Numbered from the stretch's first letter, positions 36,802 to 44,369 are shown. The stretch is 64,000 nucleotides of DNA from Sphingomonas xinjiangensis (GCF_014199255.1 NZ_JACIJF010000010.1:62001-126000), one strand, 5' to 3'. The notes: generated by a model from the letters alone, not told the origin. Program-made: numbers and translations.

Positions 36802-37446
36802 TTAACGCGGCTGACAGTTCGCGTCGGCCTGCCGTAGAACTCGGACAGGGCCCACGTGCGGCGCCGATGCCGAACGCCAGGATGGGTGCCGCACATTCCG
36901 CGGGAAGCATCGTCGCATGGCCGAGTGCCTCTGCGCGTAGTGATGCAGCGGTGCGCCGTCACATGAAGCGAAAGCGAATGCCGTAATGGGAACTCTCGGC
37001 CTGCACTTCAGAGCCTGGAAAGTTTCGGCATCCGCTTCGTCCGCGCGCGCAAGCAAGCGGCGCTGAATGTTCGAGCATGCTCGCTCGACGAGGGCTTGCG
37101 AATTGTCGATCTGCACCATGCACATGACCGCCACTGCCGCTGAGGCAGTGAGGCTCGCCAGGAACACCGCTCTATATAGTCTCCTACGCGACCTAAGGAC
37201 GAAGATCTCATACCCGCAGAGAACGACGAAGATCAGGAGGATTCCGAGCGTGAGAAGCGCGCCCGGGTTTCCGTAATCCAATGCGGGTTGGGCGAGCACC
37301 CAGAGCATCGCCGATGCCGTGATCACTCCGCCAATGCGGCTCGCTTCACTCAATCCTGCTCGCTGAGCAGCACCAGTCAGTCTCACGGCCACTCCAGTCG
37401 ATCTTAGGCGGCATAGCCGACCGTTGCGGGATATCGCAGTTCGCAT
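36802..37446 (-). CDS. Hypothetical membrane protein
   Basis: A 214-residue frame with three hydrophobic segments (GGVITASAMLWVLAQPAL, ALLTLGILLIFVVLCGYEIFVL, AVFLASLTASAAVAVMCMVQI) followed by a soluble, Arg-rich tail. No domain is recognised. The helices argue that the central part is translated; the exact start and the C-terminal 60 residues are less convincing. It could also be a short decayed gene. Confidence 0.45.
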   Translation of the reverse strand: MRTAISRNGRLCRLRSTGVAVRLTGAAQRAGLSEASRIGGVITASAMLWVLAQPALDYGNPGALLTLGILLIFVVLCGYEIFVLRSRRRLYRAVFLASLTASAAVAVMCMVQIDNSQALVERACSNIQRRLLARADEADAETFQALKCRPRVPITAFAFASCDGAPLHHYAQRHSAMRRCFPRNVRHPSWRSASAPHVGPVRVLRQADANCQPR

Positions 37447-37499
37447 CGGGCCGACGTTGAGGTTCTAGGAAGTTCAACATCGACGAGGGTGATGCAAGC

Positions 37500-37511
37500 A
37501 TACGTGAGTAG
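37500..37511. promoter_or_regulatory. Variant palindrome (ATAC-GTGA-GTAG)
   Basis: One-mismatch copy about 93-104 bases upstream of the ATG at 37604 and about 54 bases upstream of the minus-strand frame at 37446. Inferred. Confidence 0.35.
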
Positions 37512-37603
37512 GAGTGTTTCCGACCCGAGGCTGATGGCGGATAGGACCGTCCACGATCAGAAGAAGCCCATCGGTCCGGATGATGAATCCAATTGGGAGA
37601 ACC

Positions 37604-37978
37604 ATGATGTTCCACGCGCACGCACAGAGCTTCCGAGACAATACAGCACCCGCAGAGGCCTTCCCGACGGAGACAGCAGCGCGGGCCAGCTTCTCCGCTC
37701 TGGAGTGGTCAGTGATCGCCCTTGCCCAGCGCGACAGCTTGAGCTCGCTGCACGAACCCGGGCGCATTGCGCAGGCAATGGGGGTCTTGCTCGGATCGAG
37801 GCAGAACCCCCGCCTTGCTGACCATAGACTTGAAGCGCTCCGCCGCACCTCGGTGCTGGTCTGGCACGCAGCAGGTCCGCTGGACGAGGAAGAGATCGAA
37901 ACCTTCCTCGCGGCTGACTTCAGTCGAGCCCAGTACGATCTGCTCACCGCAAGCGTCGCCCGCGGGCGTCTGCACTGA
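37604..37978 (+). CDS. Hypothetical protein found in sphingomonads
   Basis: A 124-residue soluble protein, start at ATG 37604 (MMFHAHAQSFRDNTA). Central stretch FSALEWSVIALAQRDSLSSL and RLADHRLEALRRTSVLVWHA resemble a conserved hypothetical family I recall from sphingomonad genomes; no function is known. It is the last intact gene before the IS481 insertion, whose left target duplication begins 31 bases after the stop. A variant palindrome lies upstream. Confidence 0.65.
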   Translation: MMFHAHAQSFRDNTAPAEAFPTETAARASFSALEWSVIALAQRDSLSSLHEPGRIAQAMGVLLGSRQNPRLADHRLEALRRTSVLVWHAAGPLDEEEIETFLAADFSRAQYDLLTASVARGRLH

Positions 37979-38009
37979 GTCCACCCCAGGCTCGATGATG
38001 ATGAGGAAG

Positions 38010-38015
38010 CCTAGG
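38010..38015. repeat. Target-site duplication, left copy (CCTAGG)
   Basis: CCTAGG directly before the left IS end, repeated at 39028-39033. IS481 is known to prefer NCTAGN targets and to duplicate them. Confidence 0.8.
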
Positions 38016-39027
38016 TGTTTGATCCCACGGTTTGATGGTGCGATCCTTTCGTTGGAATGGAAGGAAGGCCGCATGGGACAAGTTCGTCACGGGAGCGCCA
38101 CGACCACGTACGCCGTCCGAGCAGCAATACAGCGATCGCAAGCTTCGCTCTCGACGGTGAGCCGGGAGCTGGGGATCAACCCGAAGACTGTGGCCAAGTG
38201 GCGCAAGAGGGCGACGGTCGAGGATCTGAAGACCGGGCCGAAGGCCCCTCATTCAACCACCCTGACCGAAGCCGAGGAGGCAATTGTCGTCGCATTCCGG
38301 CGCCACACGCTACTGCCGCTCGACGACTGCCTCTACGCTCTGCAACCATCGATCCCGCACCTGACGCGGTCAGCGCTGCACCGATGCCTCCAGCGACACG
38401 GCATCTCCAGGCTGCCGGATGTTGAGGGCGACAAGCCGAAGCGACAGCGCTTCAAGCGCTACCCGATCGGCTTCTTCCACATGGATACTGCCGAGGTGCA
38501 GACCGCCGAAGGCAAGCTCTACCTGTTCTTCGGCATCGACCGCACGAGCAAGTTCGCGGTCACTCAACTGGTCGACAAGGCTGACAGGCGCACAGCGTGG
38601 GAGTTCCTCGAACACCTGCTGAAAGCCGTGCCTTACCGGATCCACACGATCCTGACTGACAACGGCATCCAATTCGCCGAGCAGCCTCGCAACCGCAACA
38701 CTGCCTGGTCGCGCCAGATGCGCTTCGACATGATTTGCGAGGCGAACGACATCGAGCACCGACTCACCAAACCGAACCATCCGTGGACCAACGGGCAGGT
38801 CGAGCGGATGAACCGCACCATCAAGGAAGCGACCGTCAAGCGCTTCCACTACGAGAGCCACGACCAGCTCCGGACCCACCTCGCCGACTTCATCGCCGCC
38901 TATAACTTCGCCCGCCGGCTCAAGGCACTGAGCGGCCTCACACCCTACGAATACATCGCCAAGATCTGGACGTCAGAGCCAGACCGGTTCATCGTCAACC
39001 CGATCCACCAGATGCCGGGACTAAACA
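38016..39027 (+). mobile_element. IS481-family insertion sequence, complete (1012 bp)
   Basis: The element runs from TGTTTGATCCC at 38016 to GGGACTAAACA ending at 39027. The terminal inverted repeats match at 9 of the first 11 positions and begin with TGT. It is bordered by the 6-base duplication CCTAGG, matching the NCTAGN target preference of IS481. The intact duplication and open transposase frame suggest a recent insertion. It marks the left border of the mobile region. Confidence 0.9.
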
Positions 39028-39032
39028 CCTAG
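38073..39032 (+). CDS. IS481 family transposase
   Basis: A 319-residue DDE transposase with an N-terminal HTH (LSTVSRELGINPKTVAKWRKRATV) and an integrase core: first Asp in GFFHMDTAEVQT, second in TILTDNGIQF, Glu in TNGQVERMNRTIKEAT, the rve signature. The start is ATG 38073, preceded by AAGGAAGG. The C-terminus reads PGLNT and then TAG at 39030-39032, so the stop codon is not in the element: it is supplied by the CCTAGG target duplication. Confidence 0.95.
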   Translation: MGQVRHGSATTTYAVRAAIQRSQASLSTVSRELGINPKTVAKWRKRATVEDLKTGPKAPHSTTLTEAEEAIVVAFRRHTLLPLDDCLYALQPSIPHLTRSALHRCLQRHGISRLPDVEGDKPKRQRFKRYPIGFFHMDTAEVQTAEGKLYLFFGIDRTSKFAVTQLVDKADRRTAWEFLEHLLKAVPYRIHTILTDNGIQFAEQPRNRNTAWSRQMRFDMICEANDIEHRLTKPNHPWTNGQVERMNRTIKEATVKRFHYESHDQLRTHLADFIAAYNFARRLKALSGLTPYEYIAKIWTSEPDRFIVNPIHQMPGLNT

Positions 39033-39033
39033 G
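39028..39033. repeat. Target-site duplication, right copy (CCTAGG)
   Basis: Second copy of the hexamer at the right IS end. It provides stop codons on both strands: TAG for the transposase and TAG for the truncated minus-strand frame to its right. Confidence 0.8.
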
Positions 39034-39226
39034 CACGGTTAGGGTTATGCGAACTCGCCAAGCGAAAACGCCGAATGAACTCGATGACGGCGTGCCCTCT
39101 CCCGCTCTCTACCCATTGCTGCGCGGTGCGTCCGCCGAGCGCGCGTAACGGAGCTGATCGATACCAGCTTTCCGCTTCCAACCGACCACCCGCGACCGCG
39201 CGCACCTCGCTGACGATTTTTGCCTC
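39029..39226 (-). pseudogene. DUF2384-like (MbcA/ParS/Xre antitoxin C-terminal) fragment truncated by the IS
   Basis: Minus-strand reading LEAKIVSEVRAV, then ESWYRSAPLRALGGRTAQQWVESGRGHAVIEFI resembles the DUF2384 core (GGRT.....V..G......). The frame ends at a TAG created by the IS target site, so the natural 3' end has been separated by the insertion. It overlaps the end of the decayed gene at 39225-39414. Whether it ever was a full gene cannot be told. Confidence 0.5.
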
Positions 39227-39414
39227 AAGCAGGCCGACGGGGTCCTTCAGCCTCGCCCCAAACGCGGCATGGCACGCCTTTACCCCGCCACTTGTCGATC
39301 TCGCCGCGCGGAATCCATTCGCCACCAACCAGTCTTTGATCGCCTACCGGGCGTGGGATCGAACGGCTTGGGAAAGCCGTATGAGGACCCCGACGGGGGA
39401 TCAATCCACCGCAT
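39225..39414 (-). pseudogene. Decayed small hypothetical gene with two frameshifts
   Basis: From ATG 39414, which has AAGGAG at a good distance, the minus strand reads MRWIDPPSGSSYGFPKPFDP. It continues in the next frame as IKDWLVANGF and in a third frame as RGEIDKWRGKGVPCRVWGEA with a stop at 39225. Read together these restore one protein of about 62 residues similar to small plasmid and phage proteins I recall with the WIDPPSGW.YGFPKP motif. At least two single-base indels separate the parts. Confidence 0.65.
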
Positions 39415-39463
39415 TGTACCTTGCTCCTTTCAGCTTTTGGCGGCTGCTAGAGAGGCCGGCAAG

Positions 39464-39835
39464 CTACCCATAGAGTTCCCCCTGAAGATACAACCGGACG
39501 GCCCTCACGCCAGGAGGCCCCGTTTCCACCATCAGGTCGAGCGCGCTCCGGCCGCCGAACATCGGTGCGGCATTGGGCGCACGCATCCACGCGTCTGCCC
39601 GCTCTGGCGGAAACAGAGTGTTGATCGCCTCGAACACTCCGGCAAGGAACGCGATACGCCTGAGCGCCTCGGTCGTCAGAGCCTGTGGAGATCCGCGCGC
39701 GATCTCGCTCCACACGGGCCGCGGCAGGCCCAACAGCCGCACTTCTTCGCGAACGTCCAATCGCCACGCCTTGGAGATGCCGCGAAAGACGCGCACCGCC
39801 GGCGTCGTTACCGCGCGGCGCGCCTCAATCGACAT
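39464..39835 (-). CDS. MbcA/ParS/Xre-type antitoxin (DUF2384)
   Basis: A 123-residue protein from ATG 39835 (an in-frame ATG at 39940 would add 35 residues). The N-terminal half is an Xre-like HTH region (VRVFRGISKAWRLDVREEVRLLGLP, SEIARGSPQALTTEALRRIAFLAGVFEAINTLFP) and the C-terminus is DUF2384 (AWMRAPNAAPMFGGRSALDLMVETGPPGVRAVRLYLQGEL). Such antitoxins neutralise RES-domain NAD-consuming toxins encoded directly downstream. No RES gene is present here: the downstream DNA holds decayed genes and the IS. It may be an orphan antitoxin. Confidence 0.82.
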   Translation of the reverse strand: MSIEARRAVTTPAVRVFRGISKAWRLDVREEVRLLGLPRPVWSEIARGSPQALTTEALRRIAFLAGVFEAINTLFPPERADAWMRAPNAAPMFGGRSALDLMVETGPPGVRAVRLYLQGELYG

Positions 39836-39940
39836 TACTGGTCGGCGGTTGCCGCGGACGTGCCAGCCCGTCCAGCCTACGAGTTGGGCGCCGACGAGGA
39901 GCCTTGCGCGCAACTCGCTATCCAGTTTCGCGCAGCACAT

Positions 39941-40165
39941 CTAGTTGGTTGTCCCGACCAGAAGGTAGCGGCTGTTGCAAGTCTGAATCACGTTCCCGCT
40001 GGCTACCTTGAGAAGCGACGTGAGGACCTTCGAGGTCATGATCAGGCGGCCGTCAGGAAACCGTCGTTTCGTGTCGCCATAGATCTGGCCGACGACCGCG
40101 ACCTCGTCGAGAAAGGTGACAATCCACCATCCCTTGAGCACGGCATCGTAGCGGAGCACAACCAT
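39941..40165 (-). CDS. Small hypothetical protein
   Basis: A 74-residue protein of mostly beta-strand pattern (VVLRYDAVLKGWWIVTFLDEVAVVGQIYGD, RFPDGRLIMTSKVLTSLL). Its ATG overlaps the TGA of the preceding gene by one base (TGATG), a sign of translational coupling and of real expression. I do not recognise the family. It is part of the minus-strand block that ends with the antitoxin gene. Confidence 0.65.
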   Translation of the reverse strand: MVVLRYDAVLKGWWIVTFLDEVAVVGQIYGDTKRRFPDGRLIMTSKVLTSLLKVASGNVIQTCNSRYLLVGTTN

Positions 40166-40491
40166 CAGCGCCCGCCATCGCCCGAGTCGTCGGCAGGATC
40201 GCCGCTCAGGCCGTCTGTCGCGGACCGATCTCCGTCCTTAGCGATCGCTGCGGACAACACGCGATTGATCAGCTTCCAGACCGTGTCGCGACGATCGTGC
40301 CCGACGATCTCGGTACTCTGCTCGCCAGCAGAAATCTGCAGCGCTGGATCGCCAGTGTGGTGCAGTTCGGCAGCGTAGCGGTAACTAATCCCGCTGTCGT
40401 CAAGACCGCAGTTCTCAATCACCATGGCCGCTATGATCTTGCGGTCCTCGCTGTAGCCCAGGGGCCAAAGCTCAACTTGTACGGCGATCAT
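40165..40491 (-). CDS. Hypothetical protein
   Basis: A 108-residue protein starting at ATG 40491, with GGAGG six bases upstream. The N-terminal half is a compact alpha/beta region (VQVELWPLGYSEDRKIIAAMVIENCG, GISYRYAAELHH), and the C-terminal 25 residues are acidic and Gly-rich, probably disordered. Family unknown. Coupled to the next gene by stop/start overlap. Confidence 0.65.
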   Translation of the reverse strand: MIAVQVELWPLGYSEDRKIIAAMVIENCGLDDSGISYRYAAELHHTGDPALQISAGEQSTEIVGHDRRDTVWKLINRVLSAAIAKDGDRSATDGLSGDPADDSGDGGR

Positions 40492-40598
40492 GGCAACCTC
40501 CCGAGCGCGACGTCGATGGAGGTGCGATCAAGCCCCGGTGCGGCTTTGAGGACCTGAGGTTCGTGGCTGTGGATGCCCTGCGCAATCCATGGTCGGCG

Positions 40599-40895
40599 TC
40601 AATCGTCATGATCGAAGAGGTCCGCGAATGGGTTGTACGGCTTCGCCGCGGGGCGGAGGTGAAACTCACCAAGCGGCGTAGCCACCCAGGATCCTGGAGT
40701 GGGCTCCCAGATGTCGAGCTGGGTTAGAAGCTTGTCATCCTTGACCTGGAGCCGCTGGTCTCCAACCCATACGTGGGCGTTGATCCACAGGTCGCTCAGA
40801 GACGTAACGCCAAGACCGTGGAAGGTGTTCAACAAGTGCGCGAACCCGAACGGTGCGTTCGGGGCCTCGACGCGATTAGGAAAGCGTATCCGCAT
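40599..40895 (-). CDS. Hypothetical protein
   Basis: A 98-residue protein from ATG 40895 with the strong ribosome site GAGGAGG. Sequence MRIRFPNRVEAPNAPFGFAH, LSDLWINAHVWVGDQRLQV, then TPLGEFHLRPAAKPYNPFADLF. No known domain. It is the first gene of the minus-strand block 40895 to 39464 and 107 bases from the next. Confidence 0.65.
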   Translation of the reverse strand: MRIRFPNRVEAPNAPFGFAHLLNTFHGLGVTSLSDLWINAHVWVGDQRLQVKDDKLLTQLDIWEPTPGSWVATPLGEFHLRPAAKPYNPFADLFDHDD

Positions 40896-41435
40896 ACCGG
40901 TCCTCCTCTATGCATGGGGCGGACCGGCAGAAGCCGGGTGTTCGTAACCTGAGCATTCGCCAAGGCGCCGCCGCCTTTAGGCGAAGCCTTGGACATGCGC
41001 GACGGCCACCCGGCCACACGATGTGCGACCGGCCGAATGCTCAGGGGTTACGAAGCCCCGCCGCCGGGATTTACCGGCGGCAAGGGAACCGTCGCAGAAC
41101 GATATCCGGAGCGCAAGGGGGCTTCCAGAACCACCCTCATTTGGCCGGAATCCAGCCCAAAATTAACCATTCCGTGCCATCGCCGTCCCATGAAGGACGC
41201 ACCTCATAACTCGTTGTGATAGCGTGATTATGCAGGATGGTTATGGTCGAAACCGGGCTTCTGACCCCACGAAACTGCACGAAGTCGTAGAGTTTCGTTC
41301 CCTTTGGGCGAGCACTTGTCAAAGGAGTCGAAAATCGCTCTTGGCGAGCCCTCCCGCGAATGCCCGATAAAGGCCCTTATCGTGACACTGAAACATTATC
41401 AGGCTATGATTGATCTCAACCGTACGGAGCTCACC
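40896..41435. other. Noncoding region rich in inverted repeats
   Basis: About 540 bases between the minus-strand block and the tyrosine recombinase gene. It contains a long-range inverted repeat (listed) and nested hairpins CCAAGGC/GCCTTGG (40961-40992) and GGCC-rich arms. GGAAT (from 41147) and ATTCC (to 41173) flank AAAATTAACC. It may hold a recombination site. Confidence 0.5.
40941..41054. repeat. Long-range imperfect inverted repeat, possible recombination site
   Basis: Left arm TTCGTAACCTGAGCATTCG at 40941-40959; right arm at 41034-41054 is its reverse complement except for two extra C. About 74 bases with two nested hairpins lie between. The layout recalls folded single-strand recombination sites but does not match the integron attC consensus (RYYYAAC...GTTRRRY). 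It is 380 bases upstream of a tyrosine recombinase gene. Confidence 0.6.
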
Positions 41436-42572
41436 ATGGCCGAATCTCAAGATCGCGAGCTCGCCGATATTCTCGTGGCCCAAGCCGTCGTAGCGGCCGC
41501 GCCGCCGAGGCCCGAGATACAGCGGCGGAACCAGTTCCGCGGCGAACTGCTGCGCGCCGCGTTCGGGCCCGAGGTTCGGCCCTCGGAGGTGCATGAGCGG
41601 ATCGTCACCTTCGCCGGCGCGGCCTCGCCCAACACGCTGCGCGCCCTGCTTTCCGATCTGCGCGTCGTCGACGCGTTTCAACGACGTTATGCCCGGCCCG
41701 CTCTGCCCATCGCGCCACGGGCGCTCCACCTGTTGATCGCTGAGCGCGCCGATGCTGGCGCGGCCAAGTCCTCCATCGATCGATTAGTAGCCTCGATGGT
41801 TCGGCTGCATAGTCTGCTACAGCTCCCCTCCCCGGTCGATGATATCGTCCGCTGGAAGCAGCAGGAAATTCGTAGGTCGGACACTCGGCCCGTGCGGCAA
41901 GCGCTCGGGCTTCGCCTCAAGGGCGATGTGTCGGACGTCCTCCGCGGAAAGCCGCAGCCGCTGTCGTTGCTCCAGCTGCTCGAGCACATCCCGGGAGACC
42001 TCGCCGGTTTGCGCGACCGCGCGCTGATCGCCGTCGGCTATGACGCCGGCCTGCGTGCCTCCGAGCTCGTGCCGATCGATCTTTCGCACATCAAACCCGC
42101 GACCGACGGCGAGGCGTCACTGTTCATCCCACGCTCCAAGACCGATCAGGAGAGCGAAGGCGGGTGGGCGTGGCTGTCAGCGCGCTCGGTTCGACACCTT
42201 AATGCGTGGATCAAGGTTGCGAAGATCGCCGAAGGGCACGTTTTTCGCCCTTTGTCCTACCGAGTGGGCGCTCGTGGGCACCTCGGCGAAGGAACCGTTT
42301 CGAGGATCTTGAAAAGCCGCTTGCGCCAGTACCTCGGCGATCTCGTCGAACGCGGCACTATGACCGGCGAAGAAGCAGCCACGATCGTAGCGCAGACATC
42401 CGCACATTCGGTACGCGTAGGCTGCGACCAAGACCTTTTCGCGGCCGGCGTGGATATCGGCGCGGTAATGCAGGCTCTGCGCTGGACTAGCCCCCGCCAG
42501 CCGCTTGCCTATGCCCGGCATCTCGCGCCCGCTACCTCAAAGGCTGCGGCGCTTATGCGCCGGGTCCGCTGA
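41436..42572 (+). CDS. Tyrosine recombinase/integrase (first)
   Basis: A 378-residue tyrosine recombinase. Start ATG 41436 has GGAG seven bases upstream; the upstream TTG reading is rejected. The N-terminal half is a divergent SAM-like core-binding domain (SIDRLVASMVRLHSLLQLP). Catalytic residues are all present: Arg207 (DAGLRASEL), Lys235 (RSKTDQ), His324 and Arg327 (HSVRVG), Trp350 in the His/Trp position and Tyr359 (PLAYARH). It cuts and rejoins DNA at a specific site. It could move this island or resolve cointegrates. No serine resolvase is present. Confidence 0.93.
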   Translation: MAESQDRELADILVAQAVVAAAPPRPEIQRRNQFRGELLRAAFGPEVRPSEVHERIVTFAGAASPNTLRALLSDLRVVDAFQRRYARPALPIAPRALHLLIAERADAGAAKSSIDRLVASMVRLHSLLQLPSPVDDIVRWKQQEIRRSDTRPVRQALGLRLKGDVSDVLRGKPQPLSLLQLLEHIPGDLAGLRDRALIAVGYDAGLRASELVPIDLSHIKPATDGEASLFIPRSKTDQESEGGWAWLSARSVRHLNAWIKVAKIAEGHVFRPLSYRVGARGHLGEGTVSRILKSRLRQYLGDLVERGTMTGEEAATIVAQTSAHSVRVGCDQDLFAAGVDIGAVMQALRWTSPRQPLAYARHLAPATSKAAALMRRVR

Positions 42573-42615
42573 GTCATTACATCTGCATTGTTCGCGCGAC
42601 GTGTGGCGCACCCAT

Positions 42616-43305
42616 TCAGCGCCGCGCGTTTGCTGATGCGTTCACAACTTTTAGTGCCTCGTTTAGGTGTCGATACCAGGTTGCTCGCTCGCGGGCACTC
42701 CATGCCGGATCAAAATCAGGAAACTTGTCGATTATGCGCTCGGTGAGCGTGAGACGCCGGGACTCGTCGAATCTCGACGTGCCAAGACGTCGGGGAAGCA
42801 AAGGTTCGACGATCGCCGATCGACCCTTACGCGAGAGCGTGCGCCCAAACATAAGGCGGGGCCCGATCGGCCAGCCTGCGGCAGCCCCGGCGTTCAAGAA
42901 GAATGAGACAGCACGCGTCTGAACCGACGCGGCATAGCCGACGCACTCGAAACGAGTTGTTAACTGCGCCGGGGTAATGCTCGAAAGGTCGACATCCTTC
43001 AGAAATGCGTAGGTGTTGCGCAACACTGCATCCAGAGCTGCGCGGTATTTCTGCCTGCCCCACGCCGCAACCAAGTCGATGAGCGCTGGCGTCGCCTGCA
43101 GATCCTTTGTCAACAGCCCCATAGCGCGCAGACTCGGCAACAGTTGGCTTCGTAGGGAAGGGGTTATGTTTGGGAACGCCGAGGAGTCCATCTTACCGGG
43201 AATGCCAGTCCAGGAACACTCCGCAAGGAAGTTCTGGAACCCTGAGAAGCTCACATAGGGCAATCTCGGAACCGCGCTCGCCTCTGCATTGTTTCCCTGC
43301 CGCAT
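42616..43305 (-). CDS. DUF5343 family protein
   Basis: A 229-residue protein from ATG 43305, with AGGAG seven bases upstream. The sequence PYVSFSGFQNFLAEC, SSAFPNITPSLRSQLLPSLRAMGLL, AALDAVLRNTYAFLKDVDLSSITPAQLTTRFE and AVSFFLNAGAAAGWPIGPRL follows the DUF5343 pattern as I know it: a helical domain of unknown function. It points away from the transposition operon and towards the first recombinase. A perfect 7-base inverted repeat lies just upstream of the start. Possibly an accessory or cargo gene. Confidence 0.8.
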   Translation of the reverse strand: MRQGNNAEASAVPRLPYVSFSGFQNFLAECSWTGIPGKMDSSAFPNITPSLRSQLLPSLRAMGLLTKDLQATPALIDLVAAWGRQKYRAALDAVLRNTYAFLKDVDLSSITPAQLTTRFECVGYAASVQTRAVSFFLNAGAAAGWPIGPRLMFGRTLSRKGRSAIVEPLLPRRLGTSRFDESRRLTLTERIIDKFPDFDPAWSARERATWYRHLNEALKVVNASANARR

Positions 43306-43325
43306 AGCTTCGCTCCTGGCCAGCA

Positions 43326-43343
43326 CACTACGCTCACGTAGTG
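43326..43343. promoter_or_regulatory. Perfect inverted repeat CACTACG-CTCA-CGTAGTG
   Basis: An 18-base palindrome with 7-base arms, 20 bases upstream of the DUF5343 start, and a third half-site CGTAGTG at 43370-43376. The arrangement suggests a dimeric operator. The small winged-helix protein at 43901 is the local candidate binder. Inferred. Confidence 0.6.
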
Positions 43344-43900
43344 CCCTTCACGTACGTTTATTTCACATGCGTAGTGCTAGCATGATCGGGGCCGCGGCGG
43401 CAAATCTCCCTCGCTGGCCTTACGTGATCGGGCCACAAACTAGTGCCTGAAACGGCGAGCTCTGTAGGAGTGAGCGAATGAGATTGCCGCGGAGTGACGA
43501 AAGTGAGCGACAGGATTTCGCGGCTGCACAGCGACGCCCATCCTGTGGCAATCCTCCGGCGTCCGGGTGGTAGGCTGCAGCCACAGACCCCTCCGGAATC
43601 GAGGATGTTTGACCCTCTACCACGATCCCGAAGCAGGCCCGGAAGTCGAGCTCACCGAAATAAACTTCATCAGGGAACCGGCTTCAGGATCTTGCCACGG
43701 ATTCTCGGACCGACCAGATTGGATCGACGATCTTTCGGGGCGAATCCAAGATCCAGAGGCAGGCGCAGGGGTGCGAGCGCATGGGAAATCGTCCATGAGG
43801 AAGTCTTGGCATCAGGATCTTCAAGGAAAACCTATGGAGACTGCGAGCCTGCGTCTAAGGGTCGTTGAGGATCCACAATTATCCCGAACTAGGACGAGAG
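43344..43900. other. Intergenic region of the transposon-like block
   Basis: About 550 bases without a gene I can support. A frame at 43567-43932 is open but has no ribosome site. Imperfect direct repeats GATCC(C/A)GA(A/G)GCAGGC occur near 43627 and 43751. A shared promoter-like element begins at 43351. Confidence 0.45.
43351..43373. promoter_or_regulatory. Shared promoter-like element, copy A
   Basis: Begins CGTACGTTTATTT and ends GCGTA. It matches copy B at 44307-44329 at 19 of 23 positions on the same strand. It overlaps the region upstream of DUF5343 and its CGTAGTG half-site. A common binding site is inferred. Confidence 0.5.
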
Positions 43901-44305
43901 ATGCGAGCGCAACGGCGCCCCACAGCCCCTGACCTCAAGCTCGAGAGCACCCAGCATTGCACGGCGATGGTGAATCTCATCGAGAGCCAGTTAGTCGATC
44001 TTCGAAAGCTCGAGGTGGCTCTCGAGAAGCGACGGGACTACTGGAAGAGCCAACTTACTTCACTCACCGAAGGCAAGCAGCCCAATGCAAGGCGTGTCCG
44101 AGCACCGCGCGGCTCATTGCAGGCGGGGATTCTGGCTATCCTGAATGAGCATCCGACTGGCCTAACCCTGGGTCAGATCGATCGGGAATTGTCCGTTCGG
44201 CTCGATCACTACAATCGACAATCGGTCACCGATGCCCTTGCGAGGTTGCGCAACAGTGGGCGCGCCGATCACCGCGACAACCTGTGGTTGCCCGTGAGTG
44301 TGTAA
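43901..44305 (+). CDS. Small coiled-coil / winged-helix protein
   Basis: A 134-residue protein from ATG 43901 (AGGA six bases upstream). Residues about 15-60 form a charged helix likely to be a coiled coil (MVNLIESQLVDLRKLEVALEKRRDYWKSQL); the C-terminal half is a predicted winged helix (GSLQAGILAILNEHPTGLTLGQI, YNRQSVTDALARLRNSGRADH, NLWLPV). It precedes the TnsA-like gene by 64 bases and may regulate the operon or act as a transposition accessory. Family not recognised. Confidence 0.7.
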   Translation: MRAQRRPTAPDLKLESTQHCTAMVNLIESQLVDLRKLEVALEKRRDYWKSQLTSLTEGKQPNARRVRAPRGSLQAGILAILNEHPTGLTLGQIDRELSVRLDHYNRQSVTDALARLRNSGRADHRDNLWLPVSV

Positions 44306-44306
44306 C

Positions 44307-44329
44307 CGTACGTCTATTGCATAAGCGTA
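44307..44329. promoter_or_regulatory. Shared promoter-like element, copy B
   Basis: Begins CGTACGTCTATTG and ends GCGTA, followed by TATTATAC which could serve as a -10. It lies 41-63 bases upstream of the TnsA-like ATG (44370), so it probably belongs to the operon promoter. Copy A is at 43351. Confidence 0.5.
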
Positions 44330-44369
44330 TTATACGTGGCACGCTCGCGCGAACGAAGCGGAGTGTCCT

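Noticed and set aside
39464..39940. Complete toxin-antitoxin pair
   Set aside because: The antitoxin family is clear but no RES-domain toxin frame exists on either side.
40887..40898. GTAT-N4-ATAC at the start of the 40599-40895 gene as an eighth palindrome
   Set aside because: The half-sites face outward relative to the regulon motif and the site overlaps the start codon region.
40941..41054. Integron attC site
   Set aside because: The outer cores do not match RYYYAAC and GTTRRRY, and no integron integrase or cassette array is present.
41260..41290. Possible left transposon end: CTGACCCCACGAAACTGCACG resembles CTGACCCCTGCACCTGG near 51620
   Set aside because: Only about ten leading bases agree, in the same rather than inverted orientation, and no repeat array accompanies it.
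42597..42621. Possible left end: TGTGGCGCACCCATTCAG compared with TGTGACGCCCATCTAAG at the right
   Set aside because: Needs gaps to align, lacks the GGnCCA...TTA..TGG repeats inside, and the flanking pentamers (CGACG and CGAAA) do not match.
43567..43932. Possible small gene before the winged-helix protein
   Set aside because: Open frame of 121 codons without ribosome site or recognisable similarity; contains imperfect DNA repeats instead.
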